This document shows, in pieces, positions 63,828 to 64,000 of a stretch of DNA of 64,000 nt (position 1 is its first letter; each line of letters opens with the position of its first letter). The translations under genes were made by a program, and so were the position numbers. The DNA comes from Parablautia sp. Marseille-Q6255 (GTDB lineage Bacteria; Bacillota; Clostridia; Lachnospirales; Lachnospiraceae), in NCBI RefSeq assembly GCF_951230155.1, contig NZ_CATNVD010000006.1, forward strand, positions 62,001-126,000, read 5' to 3'. The notes under the pieces were generated by a model that ran no database searches, was not told the DNA's origin, and saw nothing but the letters and a program-made list of their open reading frames with translations.

Positions 63828-64000
63828 ATGAACAGTAATAAGAAAAAAGAATTAGAGCTGTGGGCAGCCCGCATCCGCAAGACTGCACTGCAGACAATTC
63901 AGACAGCAGGCTCAGGCCATATCGGAGGATCGTTTTCTCTGGGAGAAATTCTTTCCGTATTATATTTTGATAAAATGAATATTGATCCGGCAGATCCACG
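63828..64000 (+). CDS. transketolase N-terminal subunit (partial, cut by window edge)
   Basis: Only 57 codons are visible. ELWAARIRKTALQTIQTAGSGHIGGSFSLGEILSVLYF (consecutive pieces) is the N-terminal thiamine-diphosphate-binding segment of split transketolases, whose second half would lie in a following gene. AAAGGAG seven bases upstream selects ATG 63828 over 63822. Its place directly after the ABC importer suggests that the imported sugar enters the pentose phosphate pathway. Confidence 0.9.
   Translation, partial: MNSNKKKELELWAARIRKTALQTIQTAGSGHIGGSFSLGEILSVLYFDKMNIDPADP

Overview
The window reads as chromosome from a low-to-mid GC, anaerobic Gram-positive of the Firmicutes, most likely a Lachnospiraceae-type gut clostridium. 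The signs are CodY with a CodY box, a CIRCE element before groES-groEL, strong AGGAGG ribosome-binding sites, consensus TTGACA-N17-TATAAT promoters, HemZ, rubredoxin, PucR-type regulation and a split transketolase subunit. I see no prophage, insertion sequence or CRISPR array. The species assignment is inference.

Region 1 (1-19,100) is mostly housekeeping: tRNA-Arg, a PurF-like protein without the usual N-terminal cysteine, endonuclease III, a small minus-strand gene, the comM-dprA-topA-codY block, groES-groEL, two small membrane proteins, guaB, a membrane-anchored amidase, a HEAT-repeat/methyltransferase fusion, a MATE exporter and a divergent nitroreductase-like protein. Region 2 (19,100-34,700) holds fructose-bisphosphate aldolase, two identical tRNA-Gly genes, a Na/Pi cotransporter behind direct repeats that look like a Pho box, a ribokinase/SIS pair, and a long plus-strand run apt, relA, MBL hydrolase, hemZ, HD-GYP protein, hisS, aspS.

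Region 3 (34,700-49,100) is more accessory: a DUF1294 protein fused to a duplicated extracytoplasmic domain, cysK, an AraC regulator divergent from a NahK-like sugar 1-kinase, deoC, rubredoxin, and a Uup-type ABC-F ATPase whose leader carries an intrinsic terminator. It also holds an overlapping HTH/protein-kinase pair and, on the same strand, a MotA/ExbB-like plus OmpA-like pair that resembles the ZorA-ZorB motor of Zorya defence but has no recognisable Zorya effector nearby. Malic enzyme follows.

Region 4 (49,100-52,150) is visibly AT-richer: a GcvT-fold, LigM-like methyltransferase divergent from a PucR-type regulator, possibly for demethylating methoxylated compounds. Region 5 (52,150-58,600) looks like one catabolic operon: DapA/NanA-family lyase, HpcH/HpaI aldolase, GntR regulator, a complete TRAP transporter (P, Q, M) and a YhcH/NanQ-family protein, which suggests uptake and breakdown of an organic or sugar acid. 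Region 6 (58,600-64,000) is a sugar locus: ROK regulator with two promoters and a palindrome, an RbsB/RbsA/RbsC-type ABC importer and the start of a split transketolase, cut by the window edge. In both transport loci a terminator hairpin follows the binding-protein gene, and both binding proteins lack a lipobox cysteine.

The most interesting candidates are the orphan ZorAB-like motor, the CodY box on the codY promoter, the Pho-box-like repeats before the phosphate transporter gene, the ABC-F leader terminator, the Cys-less PurF homologue and the AT-rich LigM-like module.
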